Made by a program: the position numbers and the translations under genes. From JBDTLH01 sp039934875 (GTDB lineage Bacteria > Acidobacteriota > Terriglobia > Terriglobales > Acidobacteriaceae): DNA of 43,176 nucleotides. Below the pieces are notes generated by a model. The model was not told the origin of the DNA, did no database searches, and was given only the letters and a program-made list of their open reading frames with translations. Where the stretch lies: assembly GCA_039934875.1 (NCBI GenBank), contig JBDTLH010000194.1, positions 1-43,176 on the forward strand, given 5' to 3'. Positions 8,979 through 17,843 of this stretch are shown here, in pieces (positions within the stretch are counted from its first letter, which is position 1; each line of letters opens with the position of its first letter).

Positions 8979-10301
8979 CTACCTTTTTAGACGAATCCCA
9001 CGGGGAGTGAAGTTGAAACCCAGTCCAACCGTATGGCTGTTCCCGGCTAGAAGAGTGTCAGAAAATTGGAGGAAGGTGAAATTCGAGTTCTGGCGGCGGA
9101 AGCTGTAGTTCACATATCCGCTCACACGCTGGCCGAATTTCCGGTTTAGATTTATTCCCAACTGCTCATTATCAAAGTTCTCATGGCCCAGCAGCGAACT
9201 TAAATGAGAGTAAGCCGCTGACGCGCTGGTACTCCAGGTGTGGCCTAGCTGGCGCGATGCGGTAAGGCCGACCAGGTCCTGCAGGGCGCCGAAGATCGCG
9301 AACGACCCGGAATTCGCGCTGCGGCTATAGCGCAGCTGCCAGGTGGTGCGGTTTTTCACATAGATGGCCGATGCCCCTCCGCCCAGGGTGTGCCGGGGAG
9401 GAGTCCCGGGGCTCGATATCCACTGCGGCCCGAGCGAACCCTGCACGGAAAGCGATGCATTGAATTGGTGCGAAAGCGCAACACTGCCGTAATCAACCTT
9501 TATGTTCTCCGGAATATGGTCATAAGAGTAATTCGAGTGATCATAGCTCAACGAGATCGAGGTCCTCGCCGTAAGCCGATAATCGCCCCCTTCACTGAAT
9601 ACCAGTTGCCGGCTGTTGTAGATACCGGTGTCCGGGAACCGGGACAGCCCGTATGAAACCGAACTGGTGAGCGTGGTGCGCGGAGTGAGGCTATAGTTTG
9701 CCTGCACAAAGGTTGCATTGCTAAGCCGGGGCTGGTCCTGCAGCAGCACCCCTGATTGTGGCAGCAGCCCCGGATTCAATCCCCCCAGATTTATGCCGCC
9801 AATGTTTCCGATTCCGGGGATGCCGCCTCCGAAGCCAAAGGTATCGGGGGTGTAGGTGAAGGTATCGCCCACCATAAATCCTAATTTGTTGAACTGAAAC
9901 GAGTCGCTCACATCGAAGTTGTGAAAGGTCGGAGTGGGCCGGTTCAACCGCGTGCCCTGGTAATTGTTGTTGTAGAAGATAGCGCCGCCATTGTAACCAA
10001 ACTGGATGTCGTTGCGCGGCGTCACGGCCGCGTAGTGGAAATCTCCCGAGATCGCCTGTGTGCTTACGAAATTATTGGCGCTGCTAAGCTTGGAGTTTGA
10101 ATAGAAGTCGAAGACCTGAGAGACCCGGAAGTCGCTGTGCAAAACCCCATCGGCACCGCCTCCGGCGGGTTCGGAGCGCTGTATCCCGCTCAGCGGTTGA
10201 TACGTCCCACCGCTCTCCGTCTGCGGCACCTGTGCCCAGAGAGCGGCCGTTGCCGCGAGCAGCGCCAGCGTTATTGTCAGACTTCGCTTGGTAATGGTCA
10301 T
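8979..10301 (-). CDS. Outer-membrane beta-barrel protein of the EPS locus
   Basis: A signal peptide (T-L-A-L-L-A-A-T-A-A-L-W-A-Q, cleavage after about residue 23) is followed by about 415 residues of alternating polar/aromatic strands. Examples are F-Q-F-N-K-L-G-F-M-V-G, S-L-S-Y-D-H-S-N-Y-S-Y-D and V-S-G-Y-V-N-Y-S-F-R-R. This is the pattern of an outer-membrane barrel. A Gly/Leu/Pro-rich insertion at about 165-190 probably forms an extracellular or periplasmic loop. Position between the export protein and the chain-length protein matches the PEP-CTERM-associated barrel protein of known loci and suggests a role in passing polymer across the outer membrane. The terminal residue is Arg rather than the usual aromatic residue, so canonical Bam targeting is not obvious. 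Confidence 0.85.
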   Translation of the reverse strand: MTITKRSLTITLALLAATAALWAQVPQTESGGTYQPLSGIQRSEPAGGGADGVLHSDFRVSQVFDFYSNSKLSSANNFVSTQAISGDFHYAAVTPRNDIQFGYNGGAIFYNNNYQGTRLNRPTPTFHNFDVSDSFQFNKLGFMVGDTFTYTPDTFGFGGGIPGIGNIGGINLGGLNPGLLPQSGVLLQDQPRLSNATFVQANYSLTPRTTLTSSVSYGLSRFPDTGIYNSRQLVFSEGGDYRLTARTSISLSYDHSNYSYDHIPENIKVDYGSVALSHQFNASLSVQGSLGPQWISSPGTPPRHTLGGGASAIYVKNRTTWQLRYSRSANSGSFAIFGALQDLVGLTASRQLGHTWSTSASAAYSHLSSLLGHENFDNEQLGINLNRKFGQRVSGYVNYSFRRQNSNFTFLQFSDTLLAGNSHTVGLGFNFTPRGIRLKR

Positions 10302-10309
10302 GTGCGCCT

Positions 10310-11098
10310 CTACGGAACCACGATCGTATCGTTGGATTTCAGAGCGATGTTTTGTTTCTCGTCGCCTTTAAGCGCCTTCTTGTAGTTAAAAGGTATCTTT
10401 TGCTTGGTTCCATTTTCCGCACGCAGAATATAGATCTTCTTCTGATTGGCGAAGGGACTAAGACCGCCCGCGGTGGCAATCGCTTGCAGAGCAGTCATGC
10501 CGGCATTCAAAGGGAGTGGCCCCTGATGCCCAACTTCACCCAGTATGAACACGCGCTGGCTGTTAATCGAGGTCACCACCACCGAAACCTGCGGGTCATT
10601 GACGAACTTCTTGAGCCGGGTGGCAATATCAGTTGACAACTGCATGGGAGTGAATCCCGCCGCTTCCACATCGTGCAGCAGCGGCATCGATATCATTCCA
10701 TCAGGCCGTACCGGCAGCGACCCCGAGAGATCGGGTTCTTTCCATACCGAAACCGAGACCATGTCCTGCGGGCCGATGATGTAGGTTTCGCTGTTCGCGT
10801 CCGTGGCGGCGGGCACGACGGGCGCTGCTTCGGGCGCCTTGTCTTTCGGGTCCTTCGCATCCTTAGTGTCTTTGACGGTGTCTTTGGCGTCCGTCGCCTT
10901 TCCAGTGTCCTTGCTCTTATTTGCGTCGGCTGGAGCGACGGCATCGTTTTTCAATGGCGGTGCGGGCTGCGGCGGTGCAGGCTGCGCGGCCTTCTCCGGA
11001 GACACCGCGGCGGTAGTGGGAGGCGTCCCCGCTGGTTGTTGCGCGCACAGCACACCCGATAGAAGCACCGCGCCAATTGTCAAGTTACAAAATTTCAT
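10310..11098 (-). CDS. Wza-type polysaccharide export protein (Poly_export + SLBB)
   Basis: After a signal peptide (residues 1 to about 20) comes a roughly 80-residue Ala/Pro then Lys/Asp-rich linker built from repeated K-D-T/K-D-A/K-D-P triplets. The polysaccharide export domain starts at about 105 (Y-I-I-G-P-Q-D-M-V-S-V-S-V-W, then V-R-P-D-G-M-I-S-M-P-L). An SLBB domain follows at about 180-255 (V-F-I-L-G-E-V, then G-G-L-S-P-F-A). It would form the periplasmic part of the export channel. The signal peptide ends V-L-C-A-Q-Q, which is not a proper lipobox because the residue before Cys is Leu, so lipidation as in E. coli Wza is doubtful. The start overlaps the regulator stop by ATGA. Confidence 0.92.
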   Translation of the reverse strand: MKFCNLTIGAVLLSGVLCAQQPAGTPPTTAAVSPEKAAQPAPPQPAPPLKNDAVAPADANKSKDTGKATDAKDTVKDTKDAKDPKDKAPEAAPVVPAATDANSETYIIGPQDMVSVSVWKEPDLSGSLPVRPDGMISMPLLHDVEAAGFTPMQLSTDIATRLKKFVNDPQVSVVVTSINSQRVFILGEVGHQGPLPLNAGMTALQAIATAGGLSPFANQKKIYILRAENGTKQKIPFNYKKALKGDEKQNIALKSNDTIVVP

Positions 11099-12024
11099 TC
11101 CTGCACTCCGTTGCTTGAACTTGTGTTGCGTTCGATTCCGATGCGCTTCAATTTATACAGAAGCGCCTTATAACTGATCTTAAGTTCCCGCGCGGTTTGC
11201 TTTCGGTTCCCACCGGTGGTGCTGAGCACCTCGGAGATAATCTCCCGCTCCGCTTTCATCGAAGCAGTCCGCGCTATCTCCTTCAGCGAAACGCCGGAGT
11301 TGCTCCCCGGCCGCGTCCTCGCCATGGAAGCCTGCAAGGCTGCCAACGCTATCTCCTGATCTCCGATCAAGACACAAGCTCTCATCGCGGCTTCCAATTC
11401 GGTAAAATTGCCCGGCCAACTGTAGTTAACTAGGAAATCTTTAAATTCTTCATTTAGCGCCGGCTTGTCTTTTTGCAACTCAGCCGCCGCGCTCGATAGA
11501 AAGTGCTCCGCCATCGCGATCAGGTCCGGCTTCCGGCGGCGAAGAGGTACGGTGTAAAGCGTAACTCCCGCAATCGCATAAAAGAAATCTTCGCTGATCT
11601 TGCCCAGGCGGACGGCCTCAGCCAATGGCTTAACCGAACCGCAGAGAATGATGGGTGAGTCTTCTGAATTATGCCCTATTGCGCCGTTTGCTAATAGTAA
11701 ATTCTGCATCGGCAGGCCCAATTCAGATACCGATTCCAGATAGACTGTTCCCGCCGATTTCACACTCTGTTCTAGCTCCGCCCAGCTTGTCGTTTCGCAG
11801 CAAACCGTTTGCAATGGAAAATGCCGCCGCCCGCTGGCCTCGTGCATCCGCCGCACCACGCTTCTCTTGCCCGTGCCCGGCTCACCCACAATCAGAACCG
11901 GACAGCCAGCCTGAGAGATATGCTCCAGCAACTCATGCGTGCGCCGCTGCCCGTGGTCCGGCGAAAACAAGCTGAATGATGGTGCGAGCGCCATGGTCGT
12001 GGCTGTCGGGCTTGCGGCTGTCAT
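11095..12024 (-). CDS. NtrC-family-derived transcriptional regulator with degenerate AAA+ domain and Fis-type HTH
   Basis: The protein has a central AAA+-like domain and a C-terminal Fis-type helix-turn-helix (G-G-N-R-K-Q-T-A-R-E-L-K-I-S). Walker A is intact (G-E-P-G-T-G-K-R). The segment that should carry the sigma-54-contacting GAFTGA loop is missing, Walker B reads V-Y-L-E-S-V instead of L-F-L-D-E-I, and the arginine-finger segment reads I-S-E-D-F-F-Y-A-I where activators have F-R-x-D-L-Y-Y-R-L. No receiver domain precedes it. It therefore probably binds DNA and perhaps ATP without acting as a sigma-54 activator. As first gene of the EPS operon, divergent from the exosortase gene, it is the likely local regulator. 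ATG at 12024 is my choice; a TTG at 12084 or ATG at 11994 is possible. Confidence 0.85.
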   Translation of the reverse strand: MTAASPTATTMALAPSFSLFSPDHGQRRTHELLEHISQAGCPVLIVGEPGTGKRSVVRRMHEASGRRHFPLQTVCCETTSWAELEQSVKSAGTVYLESVSELGLPMQNLLLANGAIGHNSEDSPIILCGSVKPLAEAVRLGKISEDFFYAIAGVTLYTVPLRRRKPDLIAMAEHFLSSAAAELQKDKPALNEEFKDFLVNYSWPGNFTELEAAMRACVLIGDQEIALAALQASMARTRPGSNSGVSLKEIARTASMKAEREIISEVLSTTGGNRKQTARELKISYKALLYKLKRIGIERNTSSSNGVQE

Positions 12025-12302
12025 GTCTGATAGGAACGAGTCTGCAGAAGTATGAGCAACCACAGTTCCAAACTCGCGAAACAAAATAAGATTGCGTTTT
12101 GTGCTGATATTTCGCTATTGTATGTCACGGTCGCCGACGCGCAAGTGTAAATACTCCTTGAAAGTTCTTCCGTAACTACCTAGAATCGTCTAAGAAAAGT
12201 CCTAAGGGTGAGGGAAATTGTTTTCTCTGGCAAGTGGAAAACATTTTCCTATTGATTAATTTTGCTCTCCTACTAACATGTATGGGTCGCGCCACGATAT
12301 CT

Positions 12303-13199
12303 ATGTCTGACTCCCAAAACGCCACTGTGCTTGCCGAATTAAAGCTGCCTGCCGAACCCTCCTTGAGCCGGGTGCCTTGGCCGCAGATCACCCTCCTTGC
12401 CGTCGTGCTCGCACTTTACGCCCGTGTGCTGATCAAGCTGGTCCACGACTGGTGGACCATCCCCGATTTTTCTCACGGTTTCCTGGTCCCATTGTTTTCC
12501 GCGTATCTGCTGTGGAGCAAGCGCGACAAACTGAAGCAACTGCCGATCGCGCCATCATGGAGTGGGCTGGGCCCCATTCTGGCGGCCCTGGCGCTGTTAA
12601 TTGTGGGATCATTCGGCGCCGAACTCTTTCTGACGCGCATCTCGCTGGTCGTTCTCCTCGCTGGCCTCACGCTTCTTTTTTACGGATGGCGATACCTGCG
12701 CGAGTGCGCCTTTGCCATCGGTGTGTTGCTGCTGGCAATTCCCATTCCGGCAATCATCTTCAATCAGATCACGTTTCCCCTGCAGATACTGGCATCCCAG
12801 CTTGCCAGCAATCTTTTGCCGCTGATGAATGTGCCGGTGCTGCGCGATGGCAACGTCATTCAGTTGCCCGCCATGCCGCTTGAGGTCGCGGAGGCGTGCA
12901 GCGGAATTCGTTCCCTGATGAGCCTGGGAACGCTGGCGATCTTTTACGGATATTTCCTCGAAAAATCGAATCTCCGCCGCGTCATTCTCGCGCTGCTCAG
13001 CATCCCCATCGCTGTGTGTGCCAATGCGTTGCGCATCGTGGGTACCGGATTGTGCGTGCAATACTGGGACCCCGACAAGGCATTGGGCTTCTTCCACGAG
13101 TTTTCCGGATGGGTGGTCTTTGTCTTCTCCCTGCTGCTCCTATATGGCGTACACCGCCTGATGCAGCTCTTTCATCCTCATGAGGTTACCCCGGCATGA
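12303..13199 (+). CDS. Exosortase (EpsH/XrtA-type transpeptidase)
   Basis: A polytopic membrane protein of about 298 residues with eight or so hydrophobic helices and the three exosortase signatures: A-E-A-C-S-G-I-R-S (catalytic Cys near residue 199), A-N-A-L-R-I (Arg near 244) and F-F-H-E-F-S-G-W (His near 265). D-F-S-H-G-F-L-V-P-L near the start is also typical. Exosortases cleave PEP-CTERM-type sorting signals of exported proteins and hand them to a surface anchor, much as sortases do in Gram-positives. The start is uncertain: in-frame GTG at 12234 and ATG at 12282 exist and none has a good ribosome site; I prefer the ATG giving M-S-D-S-Q. The stop overlaps the epsI start (ATGA). The subtype (XrtA versus others) is inferred from the EPS neighbours. 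Confidence 0.93.
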   Translation: MSDSQNATVLAELKLPAEPSLSRVPWPQITLLAVVLALYARVLIKLVHDWWTIPDFSHGFLVPLFSAYLLWSKRDKLKQLPIAPSWSGLGPILAALALLIVGSFGAELFLTRISLVVLLAGLTLLFYGWRYLRECAFAIGVLLLAIPIPAIIFNQITFPLQILASQLASNLLPLMNVPVLRDGNVIQLPAMPLEVAEACSGIRSLMSLGTLAIFYGYFLEKSNLRRVILALLSIPIAVCANALRIVGTGLCVQYWDPDKALGFFHEFSGWVVFVFSLLLLYGVHRLMQLFHPHEVTPA

Positions 13200-13840
13200 A
13201 TTTCGCACCGCGATTCTGGGTGGTAGTCATTTTGTTCGTCGCGACCTCCGCGTTGCTCTATGGCCGCGGGGACAAAGACCGGCAGGTTGCGAGCGAACCC
13301 CTGTCCGCGGTGCCCAACCAATTGAGCCAATGGACCGGCAAGGACCGCCCGATAGATGACCGGGTGCTTGAGGTGCTCGGATCCGGCGAGTTCCTCTCCC
13401 GTCTCTATACCTCCAGCCAGAGTGAGCTGCCGGTTGATTTGTTCATTGGATATTTTCCCAGCCAACGCAGCGGAAGCTCCATCCACTCCCCCAAGAACTG
13501 TCTCCCCGGCGCGGGATGGTACTTCGACTCTTCCAAACATGACGTATTGACCGGCGATGACGGCAAGCCTTACAAGGTAGGGGAATACGTGATCAGCAAT
13601 GGAAGCGCCAAGCAGTACGTAATCTATTGGTATCAGGCGCACGGGCGTAGCGTCGCCAGCGAATACTGGGCGAAGTACTACTTGGTCCACGATGCTATTG
13701 CCACCAATCGCACCGACGGAGCGCTGGTGCGCGTGATCACCCCCATCGGCTCCACTGAGAGCGTGGCCCAGGCTCGGGCCCGGGCGACTGGATTCGCAGC
13801 CCAGTTGGCTCCTCAGTTGCACCGGTTCATTCCGGATTAA
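13196..13840 (+). CDS. epsI: EpsI family protein, exosortase-associated
   Basis: The 214-residue protein has one N-terminal membrane anchor (about 4-22) and a periplasmic domain. The family hallmark H-S-P-K-N-C-L-P-G-A-G-W lies at about residues 96-107. The rest resembles EpsI (Y-W-Y-Q-A-H-G-R followed by a Y-W-A-K-Y-Y segment). EpsI occurs as a separate gene next to, or as a C-terminal fusion with, exosortases; the molecular function is not settled, although it is needed for EPS in methylotrophs. The ATGA overlap with the exosortase gene indicates that the two are translated together. No fusion is seen here. Confidence 0.93.
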   Translation: MNFAPRFWVVVILFVATSALLYGRGDKDRQVASEPLSAVPNQLSQWTGKDRPIDDRVLEVLGSGEFLSRLYTSSQSELPVDLFIGYFPSQRSGSSIHSPKNCLPGAGWYFDSSKHDVLTGDDGKPYKVGEYVISNGSAKQYVIYWYQAHGRSVASEYWAKYYLVHDAIATNRTDGALVRVITPIGSTESVAQARARATGFAAQLAPQLHRFIPD

Positions 13841-13959
13841 GGTAATTTCGATACGAAGAAGACGTCGCCCTCCGGGGGAAACGGCAATTCACGTGCAGCA
13901 ATGTAACCGGTTAGCGCAAAATAATTTCTCTTTTAGGTTAGGAACGGCAGGTATTACCC

Positions 13960-16242
13960 ATGAAACTTAAGACTCTCTCCTTGGCACTGGCTCTCCTGAC
14001 CCTGATGTTCGCAGTGTCTGGTTGCTCCCGCGACCCCAACGTACGTAAGCAGAAGTATCTCGAGAGCGGCAAGCGCTATATGGAGAAGGACAAATACCGT
14101 GAGGCCACCATCCAGTTTTCGAATGCCTTGCGGGTGGACCGGAGCTTCGCCGAGGCCCACTTCCAACTCGCCAACGCCTACGCCAAAATGGGCTCTTATC
14201 AGAGCGCATATGCGGAGCTGATGCAGACCGTGCAGTTGCAGCCCAACAATGTCAAGGCGAGAATTGAATTGGGCAACCTGCTGCTGGCCTTTGGCCATGC
14301 CCCGGATAAGGCGCAAGAGCAGGCCAATGCCGCGGAGCTGGTTGACCCTAATAATGCCGATGTTCATGCCCTGAAATCAGGCATAGCCGGCTACAAGCAC
14401 GACCGGGTGACCGCCCTGGCGGAGATTCAAAAGGCCATCAACCTCGACCCGAATAAGCCAAATTTCTACATCGCCCAGTCCATGATGAGGGTGCCCGATC
14501 CCTCCAATGCCGCTGCCTCTGAGGCAGACCTGAAGAAGGCCGAAGCGCTCGATCCTAAATCCATGGCGGCCCACCTCTTGCTCGCCCGCCGTTATGAAGA
14601 GGCCAAGCGTTGGCCGGATGCCGAGACCGAGCTTAAGGCGGCGGTTGCCACTGATCCCAAGAGCCTGCCCGCGCGCGCCGCCCTGGCCAACCTTTACCTG
14701 CGACAGGGGGACAACGCAAAAGCCGAAGAGGTGCTGCGCAAGGCCTCCAGCGATTTGTCCGACAGCCCACAGGGCGCTGCGCTGCTCGCGAACTACTACT
14801 TCGGTATAGGGCAGGTGCAAAAAGCAGTGGACGAACTGGCGTCCCAGGCTGCCAAGTATCCCAAGAACCTGGCCCTGCAAGCGGCCTACGTGCAAGCTCT
14901 GATCCAAACCAACCAGAACAGCAAGGCGGAGGACCTGATCTCCAGGCTATTGAAGGACCACCCCAAGGATCCCCAGATACAGGTGTTGAACGGCGTCGTG
15001 CTGGTACGCGCCGGAAAGCCCGACGAAGCAATCGATTCGCTGCAAAAGGCGGTCAAGGATACGCCGGACAACTACTTTGCCCACTATTGGCTGGCTCGGG
15101 CGGCTGAAGCGAAGGGTGATATGGACCTCGCGCAGACCAACATGGAAGATGCCTCGCGTCTGGCCCCTACCTTCCTGCCCGCCCAGGAAGGGGTGGCGCA
15201 GATCGCGATGTCCAAAAATGACGTCTTCATGCTCTCTGATGTCGCGGACAAGACCATCAATAGCGTGCCTAAATCACCCGCGGGATACCTGTGGCGCTCC
15301 GAGGTTGAAATGCGCCACGATCAGGTGGCCAAGGCCGAGGCGGACATCAATACCGCTATGAATCTCCGTCCCAATATTCCAATTCCATACATCGCGCTCG
15401 GTAGAGTGCGGGTACAACAAAAGCGCAGCGCCGAAGCGGAGAAGCTGTTCAACAAGGCGCTCGAACTGGATCCGACGTCAGTCGAGGCGCTCAAGGACCT
15501 GGCAACGCTGGACATGATAGCCAAGCAGCCCGCAAAAGCCATCTCCATGGTCAAAGCGCAGATCGCGAAACAACCTAAGACGGGCGGGTTTTATGTGCTG
15601 CTGGCAAGCCTTCAGGCCAATACCCGGGACCTGCCGGGTGCCCAGGCTAGCCTGGAAAAAGCCATGGAAATCAATCCCGAGGACGCGACCGCCATCAACC
15701 TTTATACCAATGTGGCAACCAGCGACGGCAAGCCGGAGAAGGCCATGCAGGTGATGGAGCGTTGGGTGCAGGCCCATCCTAAAGACGCCGCCGCCTATGC
15801 CACCATGGGAACGCTCTCCGAGCAGATGAAGGATAAAGACAAGGCCCAGGCGTTCTATCAGAAAGCCTTGCAGTTGCAGCCTGACCAGCCGGTCGCCGCG
15901 AACAACCTGGCGTTTCTCATGATGGAAACCGGGCAGAGCACGGACCAGGCGCTGGTCCTGGCGCAAACCGCGCGCCGGGCCATGCCCAATTCCCCCAACT
16001 CGGCGGACACCCTGGCCTGGGCCTATTTCCATAAAGGCGAATACTCGAGCGCCCGCGATTTGCTCGAAGATGCCGCCAAGAAGACGCCCAATGATCCCAT
16101 GATTCAGTACCATTTGGGTATGGTCTATGGAAAGCTGTTGGACAAGGACAAGGCATCGGCGCACTTGAAACGTGCATTGACGCTCTCTCCCGCGCCGAAC
16201 ACAGCCGACGACATAAAAAAAGCGTTGAGCAGTATTGGATAG
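13960..16242 (+). CDS. PrsT-like TPR lipoprotein of exosortase EPS system
   Basis: A lipoprotein signal peptide ends in V-S-G-C with Cys22, so the mature protein is probably tethered to a membrane. Almost the whole of the remaining 740 residues consists of tetratricopeptide repeats: A-x-x-x-L-x-P-x-x-x-x-A boundaries recur about every 34 residues, as in K-A-L-E-L-D-P-T-S and K-A-L-Q-L-Q-P-D-Q-P. Length and position match the PEP-CTERM-system TPR lipoprotein PrsT. It probably scaffolds EPS polymerisation or export in the periplasm. It lies 119 bp behind epsI and is closed by a strong terminator, so it ends the exosortase transcription unit. Confidence 0.9.
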   Translation: MKLKTLSLALALLTLMFAVSGCSRDPNVRKQKYLESGKRYMEKDKYREATIQFSNALRVDRSFAEAHFQLANAYAKMGSYQSAYAELMQTVQLQPNNVKARIELGNLLLAFGHAPDKAQEQANAAELVDPNNADVHALKSGIAGYKHDRVTALAEIQKAINLDPNKPNFYIAQSMMRVPDPSNAAASEADLKKAEALDPKSMAAHLLLARRYEEAKRWPDAETELKAAVATDPKSLPARAALANLYLRQGDNAKAEEVLRKASSDLSDSPQGAALLANYYFGIGQVQKAVDELASQAAKYPKNLALQAAYVQALIQTNQNSKAEDLISRLLKDHPKDPQIQVLNGVVLVRAGKPDEAIDSLQKAVKDTPDNYFAHYWLARAAEAKGDMDLAQTNMEDASRLAPTFLPAQEGVAQIAMSKNDVFMLSDVADKTINSVPKSPAGYLWRSEVEMRHDQVAKAEADINTAMNLRPNIPIPYIALGRVRVQQKRSAEAEKLFNKALELDPTSVEALKDLATLDMIAKQPAKAISMVKAQIAKQPKTGGFYVLLASLQANTRDLPGAQASLEKAMEINPEDATAINLYTNVATSDGKPEKAMQVMERWVQAHPKDAAAYATMGTLSEQMKDKDKAQAFYQKALQLQPDQPVAANNLAFLMMETGQSTDQALVLAQTARRAMPNSPNSADTLAWAYFHKGEYSSARDLLEDAAKKTPNDPMIQYHLGMVYGKLLDKDKASAHLKRALTLSPAPNTADDIKKALSSIG

Positions 16243-16261
16243 CAACCGAGGTCCGCTAGAT

Positions 16262-16300
16262 AGAATCTCCACTCGCCGCCGGGTGGAGATTCTTACTTTT
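16262..16300 (+). terminator. Rho-independent terminator after the TPR lipoprotein gene
   Basis: A perfect 11-bp stem (AGAATCTCCAC at 16262-16272 with GTGGAGATTCT at 16283-16293) encloses a 10-base GC-rich loop and is followed by TACTTTT. It lies 20 bp behind the TPR gene stop and separates that gene from the porin gene. On the other strand the T-tract is missing. Confidence 0.8.
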
Positions 16301-16364
16301 GAAAGCAGGGCGGATAGCTGATAAATGAAGATCAAAGAGTTTGAACTTCACCGGAGATAAGCCC

Positions 16365-17843
16365 GTGATAGGACTGCTCATATCCTTAGTTTGTTTTTCA
16401 TTGGGCGGTATTGCCATTGCGCAAAATACCTGGCCGGTCGCGCCTTCCGTCGCCATTCAGGAGATAAGTGCTGAGGCAGCGAAATCGCTTTTTGTCGACG
16501 CGCAGGCCGCCAGCACAGCGAGCAATAATGCCCTGAAGGGCAATTTTCTTGAACGCCTTGCGCAATTTTACCGGCAGGACTGGACGGGCACCAACCCGAC
16601 GGCACCGTCTTCCGTGAAGCGAGGCTTGCCCGCTCCAATCGATTCGCCGCCTTATCCATTTTCTGATTGGGGTTATGGGGGATCGCCCGATATCGGCGCG
16701 CCCGACGGAAATACCTATCCTTTGATGTCCGCGCTTAGGCTGGATAGCAGCCGGACCAAAATCTATGGATGGATAGCTCCCAGCATTAATTTCAGCACCT
16801 CAGGATCGAGCAACTTTCCGGTCGTATACGACGTCCGCCCGGACCGGTTGGAGCTGAACCAGGCGGTGGTTTACGTGGAGCGCCTCCCGGAGACGGTGCA
16901 AAACACACACTTCGACTATGGCTATCACTTTACCGCACTCTATGGAACGGATTACCGTTTCACGACCGCGAAAGACTACTTCAGCCAGCAACTGCTGAAA
17001 TTCAATCGTGAATATGGCTTTGATCCGGTACTCGAGTATCTGGACCTGTACTTTCCTGTTAAGGATGGCCTGAACGTTCGGATTGGCCGTTTTCTTTCCG
17101 TTCCCGGGATCGAAGCGCAACTCGCGCCCAATAATTACAACATGACGCATTCCCTGCTCTATGCCATCGACCCCTTCACTGACACCGGAATCTTTAGCAC
17201 CTTGAAGCTCAACAAGAAATGGATTGTTCAGTTGGGAATATCAGCCGGCCACGATGTTGCCCTCTGGTCAGATGATCGGAAACCATCTTTCATTGGGTGC
17301 TTGAATTATTCCACCAGGAGCAATAACGATAATCTTTATGGTTGCGCAAACGGTATCAACGATGGCAAGTATGCCTATAACAACCTGCAGGACTATGACA
17401 TCACCTGGTATCACAAATTTGATAGCAAGTGGCACACCGCAACCGAGGCGTGGTACATGTATGAACGCGATGTGCCGAATATCGCCGGCAATGTGGCGGA
17501 TCCGGTAAAGCCCGAAACAGGTGCGAACGGCGCCTTCTGCAAGGCTGGGGCGCTGCGTTGCACCGCCCCCGAATACGCTATAGTCAATTACCTGAACCGC
17601 GAAGTCAATTCCAAGTTGTTTTTAGGTTTTCGTTCGGATTTTCTGGATGACAAAAAAGGCCAGCGCACCGGCCTCGCGTCCAAGTACACCGAAAATACTT
17701 TATACGCGACCAAATACATTGGTACTACGGTGCTGTTCCGCCCCGAACTCCGCTTTGACCACTCCTGGGATTTGCGAGGTTACAACAATGGAAGAAGCCG
17801 AAACCAACTCTTTTTTGGCGGCGACGTGATCTACAGGTTTTAG
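16365..17843 (+). CDS. Outer-membrane porin, BBP2/OmpL-like
   Basis: A short signal peptide (G-L-L-I-S-L-V-C-F-S-L-G-G-I-A-I-A-Q) is followed by a roughly 470-residue barrel protein with alternating strands. It contains R-T-K-I-Y-G-W-I, N-Q-A-V-V-Y-V-E-R and G-L-N-V-R-I-G-R-F-L-S, which match the putative beta-barrel porin-2 family common in Acidobacteria and Planctomycetes. It ends with aromatic Y-R-F, the usual outer-membrane sorting end. I chose GTG at 16365 because GGAG lies eight bases upstream; the longer TTG start at 16341 adds eight residues that weaken the signal peptide. It sits behind the EPS terminator, so its link to EPS is only by position. Substrate is unknown. Confidence 0.82.
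   Translation: MIGLLISLVCFSLGGIAIAQNTWPVAPSVAIQEISAEAAKSLFVDAQAASTASNNALKGNFLERLAQFYRQDWTGTNPTAPSSVKRGLPAPIDSPPYPFSDWGYGGSPDIGAPDGNTYPLMSALRLDSSRTKIYGWIAPSINFSTSGSSNFPVVYDVRPDRLELNQAVVYVERLPETVQNTHFDYGYHFTALYGTDYRFTTAKDYFSQQLLKFNREYGFDPVLEYLDLYFPVKDGLNVRIGRFLSVPGIEAQLAPNNYNMTHSLLYAIDPFTDTGIFSTLKLNKKWIVQLGISAGHDVALWSDDRKPSFIGCLNYSTRSNNDNLYGCANGINDGKYAYNNLQDYDITWYHKFDSKWHTATEAWYMYERDVPNIAGNVADPVKPETGANGAFCKAGALRCTAPEYAIVNYLNREVNSKLFLGFRSDFLDDKKGQRTGLASKYTENTLYATKYIGTTVLFRPELRFDHSWDLRGYNNGRSRNQLFFGGDVIYRF

Noticed and set aside
12025..12302. Sigma-54 (-24/-12) promoter between the regulator and exosortase genes
   Set aside because: TGGCA and TTGC words occur but never with the required spacing on either strand.
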